The notes under the pieces are model-generated. The model was not told the origin of the DNA. It did no database searches and saw only the letters and a list, made by a program, of their open reading frames with translations. A program made the position numbers and the translations under genes. A stretch of 44,744 nucleotides of DNA from positions 5,754,588-5,799,331 of the forward strand of contig BFEA01000007.1 of assembly GCA_003427395.1 (NCBI GenBank), read 5' to 3'. Below are positions 9,680 through 20,966 of the stretch, in pieces. Position 1 is the stretch's first letter. Each line of letters starts with the position of its first letter. The stretch is from Chara braunii. Lineage: Eukaryota > Streptophyta > Charophyceae > Charales > Characeae.

Positions 9680-10226
9680 AAAAAGAAAACACTCGTGCTA
9701 CTCATAAACAATTTCCTTCAACACGAGAGGGAGAGAGAAAGACGCTTCAATCGACTTGATCATGCATATAACTAAGGGATCGATCCGCGACTCAGGTTTA
9801 GTAAGCCAACGCGACCTTAATCCCAGGCGCCTTGTTTTTCGAGGCCGCCTCATGATTTGGCTTGCTAATGTCGGCGCATAAGGCAGATGGCATGCGCAGT
9901 GCACTCAAAACCACAGATCTACTAGTGAACACTCTTGCATTCTCGGACAAAATCTCGACGACAATCGTCTAATCAACGCAAAAGAGACGCGCATCTCCAT
10001 ATATTCATTCACTCTGGAAGGTGCGAAAAATGAGCCATGCACAGGAAAAAAGATGGATTGCTCACACAGTACTCACGCATCCACCGTTCACAAGACAAAA
10101 AGACAGGGTCCTTGCGTAGGAGGACTACCCGGGAAACTAATGGAAGAGTTTCGAAAGAAGTTCTTTCACACAGAAACAGGATGCCGACTCATTCCCATTC
10201 AGGAGAGGGACAATCATTCAGACGCA
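9680..10226. other. Non-coding sequence before the assembly gap
   Basis: I see no gene, tRNA or recognised repeat. The minus-strand frame 9698-9904 is short and without features. The sequence ends at the gap. Confidence 0.4.
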
Positions 10227-11066
10227 NNNNNNNNNNNNNNNNNNNNNNNNNNNNNNNNNNNNNNNNNNNNNNNNNNNNNNNNNNNNNNNNNNNNNNNNNN
10301 NNNNNNNNNNNNNNNNNNNNNNNNNNNNNNNNNNNNNNNNNNNNNNNNNNNNNNNNNNNNNNNNNNNNNNNNNNNNNNNNNNNNNNNNNNNNNNNNNNNN
10401 NNNNNNNNNNNNNNNNNNNNNNNNNNNNNNNNNNNNNNNNNNNNNNNNNNNNNNNNNNNNNNNNNNNNNNNNNNNNNNNNNNNNNNNNNNNNNNNNNNNN
10501 NNNNNNNNNNNNNNNNNNNNNNNNNNNNNNNNNNNNNNNNNNNNNNNNNNNNNNNNNNNNNNNNNNNNNNNNNNNNNNNNNNNNNNNNNNNNNNNNNNNN
10601 NNNNNNNNNNNNNNNNNNNNNNNNNNNNNNNNNNNNNNNNNNNNNNNNNNNNNNNNNNNNNNNNNNNNNNNNNNNNNNNNNNNNNNNNNNNNNNNNNNNN
10701 NNNNNNNNNNNNNNNNNNNNNNNNNNNNNNNNNNNNNNNNNNNNNNNNNNNNNNNNNNNNNNNNNNNNNNNNNNNNNNNNNNNNNNNNNNNNNNNNNNNN
10801 NNNNNNNNNNNNNNNNNNNNNNNNNNNNNNNNNNNNNNNNNNNNNNNNNNNNNNNNNNNNNNNNNNNNNNNNNNNNNNNNNNNNNNNNNNNNNNNNNNNN
10901 NNNNNNNNNNNNNNNNNNNNNNNNNNNNNNNNNNNNNNNNNNNNNNNNNNNNNNNNNNNNNNNNNNNNNNNNNNNNNNNNNNNNNNNNNNNNNNNNNNNN
11001 NNNNNNNNNNNNNNNNNNNNNNNNNNNNNNNNNNNNNNNNNNNNNNNNNNNNNNNNNNNNNNNNNN
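10227..11066. other. Assembly gap (840 N)
   Basis: A run of N of 840 bases. Translated frames that cross it are artefacts. The sequence resuming at 11067 is the same as the first bases of the window, so the gap edge coincides with a repeat. Confidence 1.
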
Positions 11067-13438
11067 CGACCGGGCGTCGTGCGCCAGGCTCAGAGGGTGA
11101 GAAGAGAAAAGGCGCGAGAAGTAGCGCAAGACGGGTCCAAGATTCAGATGATCAAGAAAGGGAAATGGGCGTGCAAAAAGCAAGGCGGGAGAGAGAGAGA
11201 GAGAGAAGGAAAACAGTTACGGGGATAGAGAAAAAAGAGGGAGAAGGGAAGGGAGTCGAGGGAGGGAGCGATGCGGGGGACAGAGTGGAGAAAGCTCTGC
11301 ATACGCAGCACCGTCAACAAAAAGAAAGAAAAAGGCACCGAAATAGTGACGGCCTGCTTCTATCCTAATTCAAAAATTGAAATCACCATATCCGCTTGCA
11401 AAAGGCGACGCAGGAAAAGAAAATCCTTCGCCTATTCGTATTCACGCAAAATTCCGAGAGTTTTTCCTAACGCGCCCAAGAACATATACACTCGAAAAGG
11501 ACACGTCGAAGTTGCGCTTGTCCCGAAAAAAGCAACTCCTAGTAAAAGTGGTATTATTATTCCAAGTATTTTGGGTAAAATGCCAAGACCATATTTTCCA
11601 AAACAAAGTTGTGCCACTGCGTGGGAGCCTTTGCTTCTTCCTTTCTTATTGTTGTTTAACTGCTGGTACACCACTTATTTGTTCATTGACTAAGTTTAGA
11701 ACGAATTCATAAATCATTTCAACAAAAGATTGCCAACATAACAAAGCTATCAACACTACGCGTCAAATCTTCAGTGCTTTGCAGACGCTCGCAAGAGATC
11801 ACTTTTTCAAAGTAATGATGCGCCGCAGCCTTGGTGTCATGATTAGAAACACATGCTATGTTTCCACAAATGGATTGTTGTATGTGCACTTGCTTGGGTC
11901 TAGACGAGAGAATTGAGATTCGTGGTTCACTTCTTGATTCTATCCTGGCACTAACTCCGCTCGCCAGAGCAGACGCTTCGCGTCTGNTCTATCGCCAGAG
12001 TCGCCTGGTTTAGGGNGCCGNAGNGACTCGTCGCCAAACTCACCTGACTCCCGTTTGTAACTTACAAACACGTGTGGTATTGTCAGGTCTAGGCGCCTGG
12101 CTGGTTTACCATATATAGCATATAGCTACAATATTAGAAGATTGTGGTATGTAAAACCTTGATTTCGAAAACTTGAAGTCCAAAGATCCAATATTAAATT
12201 CCCCCTAGGTGAGAGTTGTCTCTATGTCGTAAATGCATCACTAGTGTTTCAAAATCAATCGAGCAAGCTCATAGGTCGCCTTGGTTTCAATGCCTGTAGC
12301 CTTCGTGTCGCCACGAAGTTCAGACTATATCATCATCCCAAGCAGGGATGTCTGGCGTGTAGTCGTTGAGGGGCGTAGCGCATGTATCAACACATGACTT
12401 CCCTGCCGATTGTCCGCACCGACACATTTGTTATTTGGTCGGATACTCGGCGGAGTTCCCAGCATATATCCGACTTCGCGCCTACACATTACTGTGTAAG
12501 TACCCCAAGATGATGAGGTGCCAAACGACTCCGGAGTAATGGGCACATGCTTCTCTGTACTAATTCGCATGGAATTAGCACAACCAGAAAATCAAATTCT
12601 TGGTGGAAATCATCAACTTTATAATGTGTTAATAACAACTCACACTTTCTTAATGATCTGTGTGCCGCTGTGTTAGATGTTTGCAACCACACCACTGCAA
12701 CAATGTGGTGAATACCTAGGACTTACTATAAATAAAATAAAATAAAAGTACCGATAGCTTGGACGCTGGTTGACCTGATAAAGAAAGCGACCTCTGTGCA
12801 GCCCATCTCTGTTCGGCCTGGGCTCGCCATCTACGTGCTTACCCGCCGNCGAACACCATCTTTCTTATTATGTATGGTGTGCGTTAATTGAAATATAATA
12901 GAAATGGGGGCACAAACTATTTAAACAAACAGGCCTCTGGAGGACTACAGCGATAGATAGATCCTGTAGTCTGCTCGCTCTGGCCAGACCTTTCTCTCAG
13001 GCATAATTTAATTGATTTTCAAAGGTTACGAAGTCGGTAGATGTCGAAGCAGCCAACCACTGCTTAGTCAGTCTCACCCGACCGCCGACGGATTTGTACT
13101 GCTCAAGTATGCGATGTGCTCTTTCGAGTCCATCGATTTAGGCTCCTTCCCGAATCAAATTATCCTTCGGCCTAGCTTTCAAGTTTCCAGTGGTGATCTT
13201 ACCAACTGCCGAGCCCAATTCCCAGTGCACTCGCTAAGGCGCACGTAAATTCTCATGTATTTCCCGATTTTGCAAAAAGGAAAAACAAAACCCAGAAGTC
13301 GAAAAAGCTTTCAGAAAAAAATGAAAAATGCAACATCCGAAAACAAGAAATCGAAACGGGGTCTTTCTGGGGCTGGTATGATACAAGCAAAAGAAGGGGT
13401 ACGAAAGACGACACGGGTTCGGGAAGTGGTTCGTCACG
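11067..13438. repeat. Copy 2 of the GA-rich repeat, split by an insertion
   Basis: 11067-11527 repeats window positions 1-457 with few differences, and 13201-13438 repeats 465-698. Between them lies 1.67 kb with no counterpart in copy 1. On the left, homology ends after CTTGTCCCG; on the right it resumes at CCAACTGCCGAGCCC. The two halves are in the same orientation and order as copy 1, so insertion into a formerly intact repeat is the simplest explanation. If the repeat is an LTR, this would be the 5' LTR of the minus-strand element. Confidence 0.8.
11528..13200. mobile_element. Unclassified insertion inside repeat copy 2
   Basis: About 1.67 kb that interrupts the repeat. It is AT-richer than its surroundings, has several ambiguous bases (11987, 12016, 12021, 12024, 12849) and holds no domain-bearing frame; the longest minus frame, 12325-12570, is unremarkable. 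A hairpin at 11966-11990 (CAGACG, loop CTTCG, CGTCTG) is flanked by the direct repeat TCGCCAGAG. No clear terminal inverted repeats or target-site duplication are visible at the junctions, so the class (non-autonomous DNA element, solo LTR or other) is undetermined. Confidence 0.5.
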
Positions 13439-13439
13439 C

Positions 13440-13500
13440 GTCTAGGAACCGAGCCCTGGGTGTTGCGTCCATCAGTGTAATAGATGAAAACCGTTTGACT
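13440..13500. repeat. Short dispersed repeat, copy A
   Basis: GTCTAGGAACCGAGCCCTGG and the following 40 bases resemble 27068-27120: both share CGAGCCCTGGGTG, then GTAATAG-TGAAAACC. This copy abuts the end of the GA-rich repeat. The family is unknown; it may be the end of a longer element. Confidence 0.55.
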
Positions 13501-13586
13501 CCCGCCAGCCATAATTCAAGGTCCTTCGAGAATACTTTAGTGTAAGATAGGACCTTTGCCCTTCCTTTCTCTATCATAGGCATGAA

Positions 13587-13904
13587 CTATGTCGGGAGCG
13601 GTCTGTAAAAGTTTGTGAACCATCGGTTGTCCTCCGGTTTGTCATAAGTGAACCTAACTTTATATTGTTTTTGTGGATGACCTCTACCTCTGGTTCTAAA
13701 CACATCCTCTTCCACAATGCGATCTATATCGTATGTGTCATCCATATCCGGCGGAAGCATCGACGACGCGACAAAAATTGTTGACTGGTGACACAAGGTA
13801 GTAACTTGGACGCATGGAAGACTAGGTATGTGTGAAGGTGTGGTGAAATTTCTACTGTGTAAGAAGGTCCGTCCTCTCCAACTTTCACTTCTAGGACAGG
13901 TCAT
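13587..13904 (-). pseudogene. Chromo-like C-terminus of integrase, Ty3 element 2
   Basis: The frame contains DIDRIVEEDVFRTRG, then KQYKVRFTYDKPEDNRWF, which matches the spacing of a chromodomain: the I-v-d-x-r start, a Y-x-V-x-[WF] strand and a W near the helix. In chromoviruses this domain directs integration to chromatin marks. The usual W-K-G after the V-[RK] strand is changed to F-T-Y, so the aromatic cage may be incomplete. Integrase core lies just upstream. Confidence 0.6.
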
Positions 13905-14870
13905 GGTCCCTTATATGCAGGCAACAACTTTTGTGAGATGTTTTCTTATGGGGCGAACTCCTTGGACTTGACCAAAGCTAAGTCACCTACCTGAAACTGT
14001 GATGGTCGATGATGCTTATTAGCTTGTTTTATCATTCTGTGTTGAACTTTCTTCAGATCATCAGACACCCTTGCGATTTCATTTTCATGTTGTTATGCAA
14101 ACTCTCTAGTTCCGGATGACAGTCTCTGTATTTGGTCACGGTTCAATCCTTCAAACGGCCTGTGTGGTTTAAAGGACTTGTGTGACTCATTAGGAGTTTG
14201 GCAAGTACCTAGATGAACATTGTTATTGTAGGCGCTAGCTACTTTAGGAAGCATCTCGTCCAGTTAATTTGGTCCGGTCTAATATACATCTTGAGTATCT
14301 GTTGCATAATTTTATTAATCTGTTCAGTTTGGCCGTTAGTCTCTGGATGACGATCGGATGACATCAACAACTTTGAGCCATGGACTTGCATAAGTTTCTG
14401 TTAGTGCTGACTAGTAAACCGTGTATCCCTATCGCTAACTATGGATAACGGAATTCCATGTTCGCTTGCCCGGGAATCGAAAAACTTCTCTATAACTAAT
14501 TATGTATGTGCCTCAGAAGGCAGAGGAAAAAAAACTGCATACTTGCTAAAGCGGTCTACTATGCCCATGTGGTTCTTGCAATGCATACTCCTGACCCTAA
14601 CATCCATAAAATCAATGGATACAGACTCTCCGAGTCCTGAAGGGATAGGCAAGGGTCTCAGAAGACCCAATGGAACTCGTGCCGTAGTTTTTTGCGTTGG
14701 CATACCTTACAACAACGCACGTACTCTATACAATCAGCTTTCATGTCGGACCATGTGTAGGCGCGGGTCAGGTTGGTTAATGTCTTTTGCCATCCAAAGT
14801 TTCATTATGTATCGTGACATTCCCCTAAGATTAAACTCCGGATCTCTTCATCATTGAAAATGTATAGCCT
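13905..14870 (-). pseudogene. Integrase of Ty3 element 2
   Basis: The recognisable pieces are LLRPLPIPSGLGESVSIDFM (first catalytic Asp in the I-D-F-M box), HMGIVDRFSKYAVFFPLPSE, then at about 14440-14290 SIVSDRDTRFTSQH (second Asp) and HPETNGQTEQINKIM (catalytic Glu in the NGQTE box). The catalytic triad therefore survives at sequence level, but stops interrupt it, for example after the SQH motif and after SEAHT. Confidence 0.82.
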
Positions 14871-14872
14871 AT

Positions 14873-15463
14873 CTACGACGTTCGTTTTCTCAAACTGTAA
14901 CCCGTTTGTGGTGGGTAGTTAGGTTCACTCTCTGGGTTCTCTCTTACTTTCTTCAGAAGGTCACTATGGATAGGGTCTTGAGCATACGCATCTCTAACTT
15001 TTTTCTGCAAGTCAATACCCATGTCTACATAGTGAACTATAATTCCAAAATAGTCGAGAGCATCCGCAACCATGTTGTACTTCCCTTTAATGAGTTTGAG
15101 CTCGAAATCAAACTGATCTACTTCTGCAGACCACCTAGTAAGCTTAGGTATCATCTTGGCTTGCGTTTTCAGCAGCATGAGTGCTTTGTGGTCTGAATAA
15201 ACTTTGAAGTGTCTCCCAAGCAAGTAATGTCTCCAGTCATCTAGTGCTTGCCTGAGAGCATAGAGTTCTCCTTCATAAGTTGAAGTTGTTATCTTCTCTG
15301 AAGGCAACCTAACAGACATGAACTCCACGGGTTTGTACCCATCGTCATCATCTTGCTGCAACACAACATCAATGTCATACTGACTCGCGTCTGTAATAAC
15401 GACAAAGGGTAAGGATGAATCATCTACCTTGAGGACAGGGTATTCTACCAAGGTCCGTTTCAA
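14873..15463 (-). pseudogene. RNase H of Ty3 element 2
   Basis: A 196-codon open frame, the longest intact piece of this element. Motifs are PFVVITDASQYDIDVVLQQD (first catalytic Asp), TSTYEGELYALRQALDDWRH (Glu helix), FKVYSDHKALMLL (Asp in SDHKAL) and YNMVADALDYF (the V-A-D-A-L box, where the usual Ser-Arg is changed to Asp-Tyr). It continues into the spacer towards integrase and ends at 14873. Confidence 0.9.
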
Positions 15464-15499
15464 CTTCTTAAGGGATGAGGTGCAGTTTTGGTTCCACTT

Positions 15500-16682
15500 C
15501 TAGATTGCTTATTTCATTAGTAGTCTGCGAAGAGGAGCAACGATAACAGAGAAGTTTCTAACGAACTTTACGTAATAGTTGGCCAATCCAAGGAACGATT
15601 GCAATTCTATTAGCATACGAGGAGTTGGTCAGTCCCTAATCGCTGTGATCTTACCGTCCTTAGGTTTTACACCATCTTCATCTAAGACGTGACCCTAGTA
15701 CAAGATTTCGGTTTTTACCCACTCACACTTCTTCGCATTGATCTTGAAGTTTGCCTTGCGTAACTTCTCAAAGATCTGGCTCAGATGAGCCTCATGCTCC
15801 TGGAGGGTTTTACTAAAGATTAAGATGCCATCTAAATATACTACTACAAATCTTTATAACCACGGCCTAAACAAATCATTCATACAATGTTGAAAAGTGG
15901 TCGGTGCATTCGTTAATCCAAAGGGCATCACTATGAACTCATAATGCTCGTATGTAGCCATGAACGCTGTTTTGTACTGATCATCAGAGTGAACCTCAAT
16001 CAGATGGTACCCTGACTTTAAGCCTTTCTTTGTAAAGTATCGCAACCCTGCACTCGATCAAGCAGATCATCTATTCAGGGCAGTGGTTCTGCATTCTTGG
16101 CTGTAACAACATTCGAACCTCTTTAGTCAATGCATATTCTTAACTCTCCCTCTTTCTTGGGGACAAAAGAAACATGTGCTCCAAATGAAGACGAACTGAG
16201 TCTAATTCAACCCTTATCGAGGAGCTCGTCTAACTGCTTGTACAACTTCTCTAACTCTTTATGAGATATTCTGTAAATTGATCCTTTGAGATGTTTACTA
16301 TCAAGCTCTTGTGGATACCGCTAAATACATAAAAAGACTTCAAACCCAAGGTTTCCTCAAAGGGAATGAGCCACAACCAATGCGATGCTGGATGGGACGC
16401 GGTACTACTCCTGGAAGAGTTTCTTAACAAATCTATGTACTCTTCCAGCAACTTGACAATAATGGGGTAGGTTGATTCTTCTTTCTTAGGCTCGGTAACT
16501 GACCTACTAACATAGGCTGCAAAGAATTGTTCTTTTAGTTGTTTCTTTTTAACTAATTGTGTAAACGGAGGAGTACTGAGACAACAATGTGCTGGAGAGT
16601 TATCTACTCCTGACACATGGAATAGGCGGACCTTCTTGACGTCACCAAAAGGACTTGAAAACCTACACTCGTGCTCTCGCAA
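15500..16682 (-). pseudogene. Reverse transcriptase and upstream linker, Ty3 element 2
   Basis: 16682-16251 holds the linker before the RT with LLEEYIDLL and ASHWLWLIPFEETLG. The next part, near 16200-16080, includes FGAHVSFVPKK and a region equivalent to ELRICID, with stops. 16045-15854 has LKSGYHLIEVHSDDQYKTAF and MPFGLTNAPTTFQHCMN. The catalytic box reads VVVYLDGILIFS (YLDG at 15827-15838), so the second of the two catalytic aspartates is Gly. This substitution should abolish polymerisation regardless of the stops. Confidence 0.85.
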
Positions 16683-16886
16683 ATGCAGTGTGGTTCATGT
16701 AGTCTCTCCCCAATACAATCCTAACACCATATCGAAAGGGAAAAAAATTTCAACGAGGAACGTCAAGGAATGAAAAAATCTCTCAACTTTTCCATTTGTT
16801 TCTAGGCGGAAATATGTTTGGACTCCCTCGACATAATCTTCGATTTGCATTGTGTGGTTGTCAGCGAGGATACTGACTACATGCTC

Positions 16887-17072
16887 TTATAACTTTTGGA
16901 CTCTCAAGCTAAGTTTTAACTTCTTTAGCGCTTTACGACTAATATAGCTATGCGTGGCCCCACTGTCTACAAGGGCCCCTACTATTCCTGTAAGAATCTC
17001 CACATCTGCTATTAATAGTTGTCCTTTACCTTCTTTCTTCATCTTGGCCCAAACCGGCATTCTCTCCTTCAA
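16887..17072 (-). pseudogene. Aspartic protease of Ty3 element 2
   Basis: A short frame with IVGALVDSGATHSYISRKAL; the DSGATHSYIS box is the classic active site of plant Ty3 protease, with the Asp of D-S-G at about 16967-16969. The frame stops shortly after, so the flap and C-terminal half are in other registers between 16880 and 16690. Confidence 0.85.
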
Positions 17073-17369
17073 TTATTTTGTCAGGTCTATGAGGGAAATG
17101 TCCACAGAGACACTAACGCAAGCAGTCTCTGGACAGTTAACAAGACGCTGGCCATCAACCTCTGTAGTAGGCACACATGGAGTGGGAGTTTCTACTTGGT
17201 GCGCGCACTCATCTCCACGCAGTCTAGAGGTAAGGGCAATTGCTACCCTTACCAGCGGTTGCCTTTTGCTGCCTTGACAGCAACTCACTAGACACTTTGG
17301 ACAAATTTTGATGATGTGTCCAGGATCACCATATAAAACGCATTGAAACCTGTCTATCCTTTTTGCCAA
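17073..17369 (-). pseudogene. Nucleocapsid zinc-knuckle region, Ty3 element 2
   Basis: Contains FQCVLYGDPGHIIKICP. The spacing matches C-x2-C-x4-H-x4-C except that the second Cys is Tyr, so the knuckle is probably unable to bind zinc. A basic linker leads to the protease frame directly downstream. Confidence 0.65.
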
Positions 17370-17851
17370 TCAGTTTGTTCAATGCCTGGGGATTCCCAGG
17401 GTCAGCCCTCAAGCCGACCAGGGTGCTAACCACCCCCTCTGGGAGGTGATCGATTAGAACGAGGACGGTTAGACGGGGGACCTTGACCCCTACCTCCCGC
17501 TTGGTGGTTTCCTCTACCGCCACCCCCCCGGCCGCCCCGCCCTCGACCACCACAGGCTTGGCCACCTTAGCCTTGACATCTTCCCCCTCCTTGCGACCTC
17601 CATCCAACCGTGACAGCAGCACAAGTACTCCCCTGACCTACACTACAGTCTGACTCGTCCATGCCCCACTCTATCTCGCTGTAAGGGACCTCTTCTAGAA
17701 TAAGGATAAGACTATCCTTGGCCTTAACTTAACTCGTGATGGTCTGACCCTTCCACTTTTTTGCCTGTGGCAAGGTCCTTATGCCAGAAAGTGGTTACTG
17801 GAGCGGACTAGGCCTCAAAGGCAACAACCTCGCGACTTAGCGTGTCGTATG

Positions 17852-18985
17852 TCATATCAGGTTGTTGCTTTCTGGTGAAGAAGTGCCAGTGCAAATTTTC
17901 GGGGATGGCGAGATAAAACAGTTGGACAAGTTGGGTCGCAGTGACCCCATGTCCAGGGACAACGACAATCTCATCCATAGCAGCTTTGAGTGATCGTGCA
18001 TTCCTCTATTGTCGCGTGTGGATTGTTTAAAGTTTGTCAGACGCCCTAATGCCCCCGGTGACGTCTGCAAAGCGTTCACGGAGAGCAGGCAAAAAATCAC
18101 TCAAGTTAGTGATGGAGGAATATGTGATCATGCCATTGTCACATTTAGCAGCGCGTGCAAGCGACCTAGCAAAACTAGCGCTTCTTCCTTTGAGGCCTAG
18201 AAGGCTACAAGGACGTGATTCTCTAGCGCGATATCTTGTAGGTGCAAATAGGACTTGATATTGGCTTCCCAATTATCAAAGTCCTCTCCCTTCTTCCCAC
18301 CAAATGGTTCAGGGAATCTGACCTTTACGTGCTCACGGTGCGGTCGTGCCTCCTCTTCTTTGCGAGCCGCTATCTTGGTGCCTTGTATGACATCAATACA
18401 AAACTTCTTTGTGCCCTCTATTGTGGTGCGCATTTCGCTTACGACATGAAACATCATATCTCGTGCAAAATCCTTAAAGCCTATGCAAATGGACTGTAGG
18501 GCAATCTCATGGCCCCTAAGGTAACGCAACTGCTCTTGCTGAGCTCTAAACATAGCATCCATGTTATGGGATATGAGTTTTAGTTTTCTATTGAGGTCAA
18601 TTTGTACTCCCAGTTGCCCCTGCTGCTCTTCAACAACCATCAACTCTCTCTCAATTTTCTTTGTCGCCTGTAATTGCCTTGTTCTCTCCCTCGCAAGGCA
18701 TAGCTTCCACTCCAACCTCTTTTCATCTTCCTTGGTCTGTCGACGCAAGGGATCCTGCTCCTTTTCCAACTCTTGTTCCACCGCTTCTCTCTCTGCTTGA
18801 GGGACAAGCAACATAGCTTCTTCATCCTCCCCAGGGCTATATTAGCCACTCAGTCTGTCACCATCTTCTCCACCTTCGCCTCCTTGTCCCGGGCACTACT
18901 AGATTCCCCTCTCTTCAGTTCTCGCCGTTCTTTGCAGAGGAACCTCTTCTTCTTCTTCTTCTTCTTCTTCTTCTTCTTCTTCTAC
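17852..18985 (-). pseudogene. Gag of Ty3 element 2
   Basis: Minus-strand pieces are a Glu-rich run encoded by the (TTC)n tract at 18946-18983, a highly charged coiled-coil segment (QAEREAVEQELEKEQDPLRR onward) and then VKVRFPEPFGGKKGEDFDNW, leading into a capsid-like part (DNWEANIKSYLHLQDI). The longest open piece is 18814-18197, 205 codons. Stops and shifts follow, with fragments to 17852. The long charged N-terminus ahead of the capsid-like segment is what suggests a charophyte element family, from memory of such proteins. Confidence 0.78.
18946..18983. repeat. (TTC)n microsatellite
   Basis: About 12 TTC units. On the minus strand it encodes a Glu run near the start of gag of Ty3 element 2, so it is both a microsatellite and a coding low-complexity tract. 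Confidence 0.9.
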
Positions 18986-20002
18986 GGCTGCCGCTGCTTC
19001 CTCTTTCTCCTTTTGCAACAGTTTTAACTTTTCTTCCAACTCCTTATTCTCTAACTACGGTGCCTTCTTGGCCTATTCTCTAACTTTTTATTCTCCTTCC
19101 TCGTCTTTTGTTCGGCCAATTCTTACAGCTTCCTCCTCCTGCTCCCTTATGTAAGGGGAGGTCCTTGTCCCAACCCTCGTTGTGACTCCGCAGGTAAGGA
19201 TTCGCCAAAATCCTAAAAGGAAGAGGAACTGGCAGAGGGTCCCTCAAAAGGAGAACCCCACGAGCAAGGAATACATCAGATAGTCATCCATGGTGTCAGG
19301 TGCACAATCCAATGGAAGTTCCACTCCTCAGCACTTCGACTTATCCACCAACTGACTGACTGACCGACTCTCTAAGGACCATAAAGTCTTCCCCTTTATT
19401 CAAGCCAAATTACCATAGTCGTCGGAAGCTTTCCCTACCACTCTCACGAAAACTTTTCATGTTTTAAGTGCTCCTCGCACCCGCGATCAATCCCACCTGA
19501 CTTTCACTCTGGTTCAGAACTCTGTCAGCTATGGTCTCTAACCTAGTCTACTCTAAGGCTGTCACTACAAGACTTTACTGCTGATTAGGAGACATTTAAG
19601 CAGATCCTCCATAACTCCTCAGAAATTCTTTAACGTCGTAGTCAGGATGGCATGATCAGTGGAGTCCCCTCAACACTTAGACAACTAGATGTGCAGTCTA
19701 CAACTCAAAGTTTAGGCCTACCGCGCCACATTGAGTAGCCCGTCGGTCACTACCGGTCCTTGGGGGTCTTGTCTTTGGGACGTGTCAGTCGTCAGACACG
19801 ACCTTTAGCCCTACTAAGTCCTGTGCAGGTTTGGTCACCACAACTTTATTGAGCACATACATGGAGTCCTATCACCTAGACAAAAGTGACTTAATGCAGA
19901 AAGAAGAGACAAACTGACGCTCGACAAGTACCAAGGTTATGTGCACATCCACAAGGTAAGGGATAGGCCAAGGCTTGGAGGAATCATACCATACTCCAGC
20001 TT

Positions 20003-20133
20003 GGTCAAAAGTTTTGGTCAATGCCTCCGGTCAACGGTCTTGGTCAACGTCGGTCAATGCCGGTCTACGCCAACGAACACCTCGATCAAACTCACCCAGT
20101 GTCGGTTAACTTCGTATCGGTCAATCTTTGACC
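20003..20133. repeat. Cluster of GGTCA motifs
   Basis: GGTCA occurs at 20003, 20016, 20029, 20042, 20052 and 20119, and TTGACC on the plus strand at 20128. The first five are spaced 10 to 13 bases apart. The complement of GGTCAA is TTGACC, the core of the plant W-box bound by WRKY factors, but a short degenerate tandem repeat explains the spacing equally well. Confidence 0.6.
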
Positions 20134-20344
20134 TCATGGCTATGGCCGTCGACCCTTCTCCTTCGTCGACCATCTTTTTTCTCCTCTCACCTTCTTCCTC
20201 ATCTGACCTTGGTTGTGGCTCCCTTTTCTTCCCTTCGTTTTTTCTTCCTCCTTTCTTCCTCGTCTCTTTCTTCTTCATCACCCCCAGTGATCGTCTTCTT
20301 CCTTATGACGGAGCTCGGCGGCTATGGCCGCCACTTCGTGCATC

Positions 20345-20350
<6 letters not shown>

Positions 20351-20432
<82 letters not shown>
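20351..20432. repeat. (TC)41 microsatellite
   Basis: 82 bases of uninterrupted TC dinucleotide. Open frames through it are artefacts. Confidence 0.98.
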
Positions 20433-20434
<2 letters not shown>

Positions 20435-20966
20435 CGTCTTCTTCTTTTTCAGGCGCGGCGGCTATGGTCACCCTTCTTCAATTTGGCACAGTGACCTTCT
20501 TCTTCGCGACGATTCTTTTCTTCGCGACGGTCCTCTTCAATGCGGAGGGGGGCACACAGTGATGGGCACAACGATAGTAGCGCACACAACAACAACGGCG
20601 CACATATACAAGCGTCGCACAAAGCACAACCAGGGGCATTCAGATGATACCGCCGCATGGCACACGACAGTCGCAGCAATGCGCAGCGGCGCGCACAGGC
20701 AATAACTAGCGCGTGGGAAAGAGCGGGGTGCGCATGGCACAACGGATGCGCGCGCGGGCAGTGGGAGCGCGCGATGGCAGCGGTAGCGGCGCACGACAAG
20801 GTTGACGTGCGACACGTAAGCGCGCGGAGAACTTGCGTGCACTGGCGCGCAGTCTGGGCTCAAGGTGCCCCTCCTCCTCTCTCGATGTCTGCGGCGATGA
20901 TGATCGACGACGACACGTACCTCCAAGATTATGACAACGACAATGGCACAGGACAACGGGCACCAA

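Larger units (their letters stand above)
13587..18985 (-). mobile_element. Ty3/gypsy LTR retrotransposon 2 (chromovirus-like), heavily degraded
   Basis: On the minus strand the order is gag (with a Glu run and coiled coil), degenerate zinc knuckle, protease, RT, RNase H, integrase and a chromo-like C-terminus. Every domain is split by stops or shifts. Gag differs in kind from elements 1 and 3, so this is a separate family. Neither LTR was identified. A primer-site-like TGGTATCGGAG at 20967-20977 lies on the same strand, but 2 kb upstream of gag. It is the oldest-looking of the three Ty3 copies. Confidence 0.88.
18986..20966. other. Non-coding, pyrimidine-rich region
   Basis: No gene recognised. 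It may be the leader of Ty3 element 2, if the primer-like site at 20967 belongs to it, or a stack of older repeats. Long frames such as plus 19941-20705 are low-complexity Ser/Leu/Phe translations of TC-rich DNA. It includes the GGTCA cluster, the (TC)n tract and repeated GGCTATGGCC boxes. Confidence 0.5.

Noticed and set aside
10037-11368. Long open frames across the gap on both strands
   Set aside because: They consist mostly of N and are artefacts of translating the gap.
18940-18985. Possible CRISPR-like or regulatory short repeat
   Set aside because: A simple (TTC)n microsatellite; no spacers. No CRISPR array or bacterial-type operon is present anywhere in the window.
19941-20705. 254-residue frame with a long Ser-Leu run
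   Set aside because: Translation of the (TC)n microsatellite.
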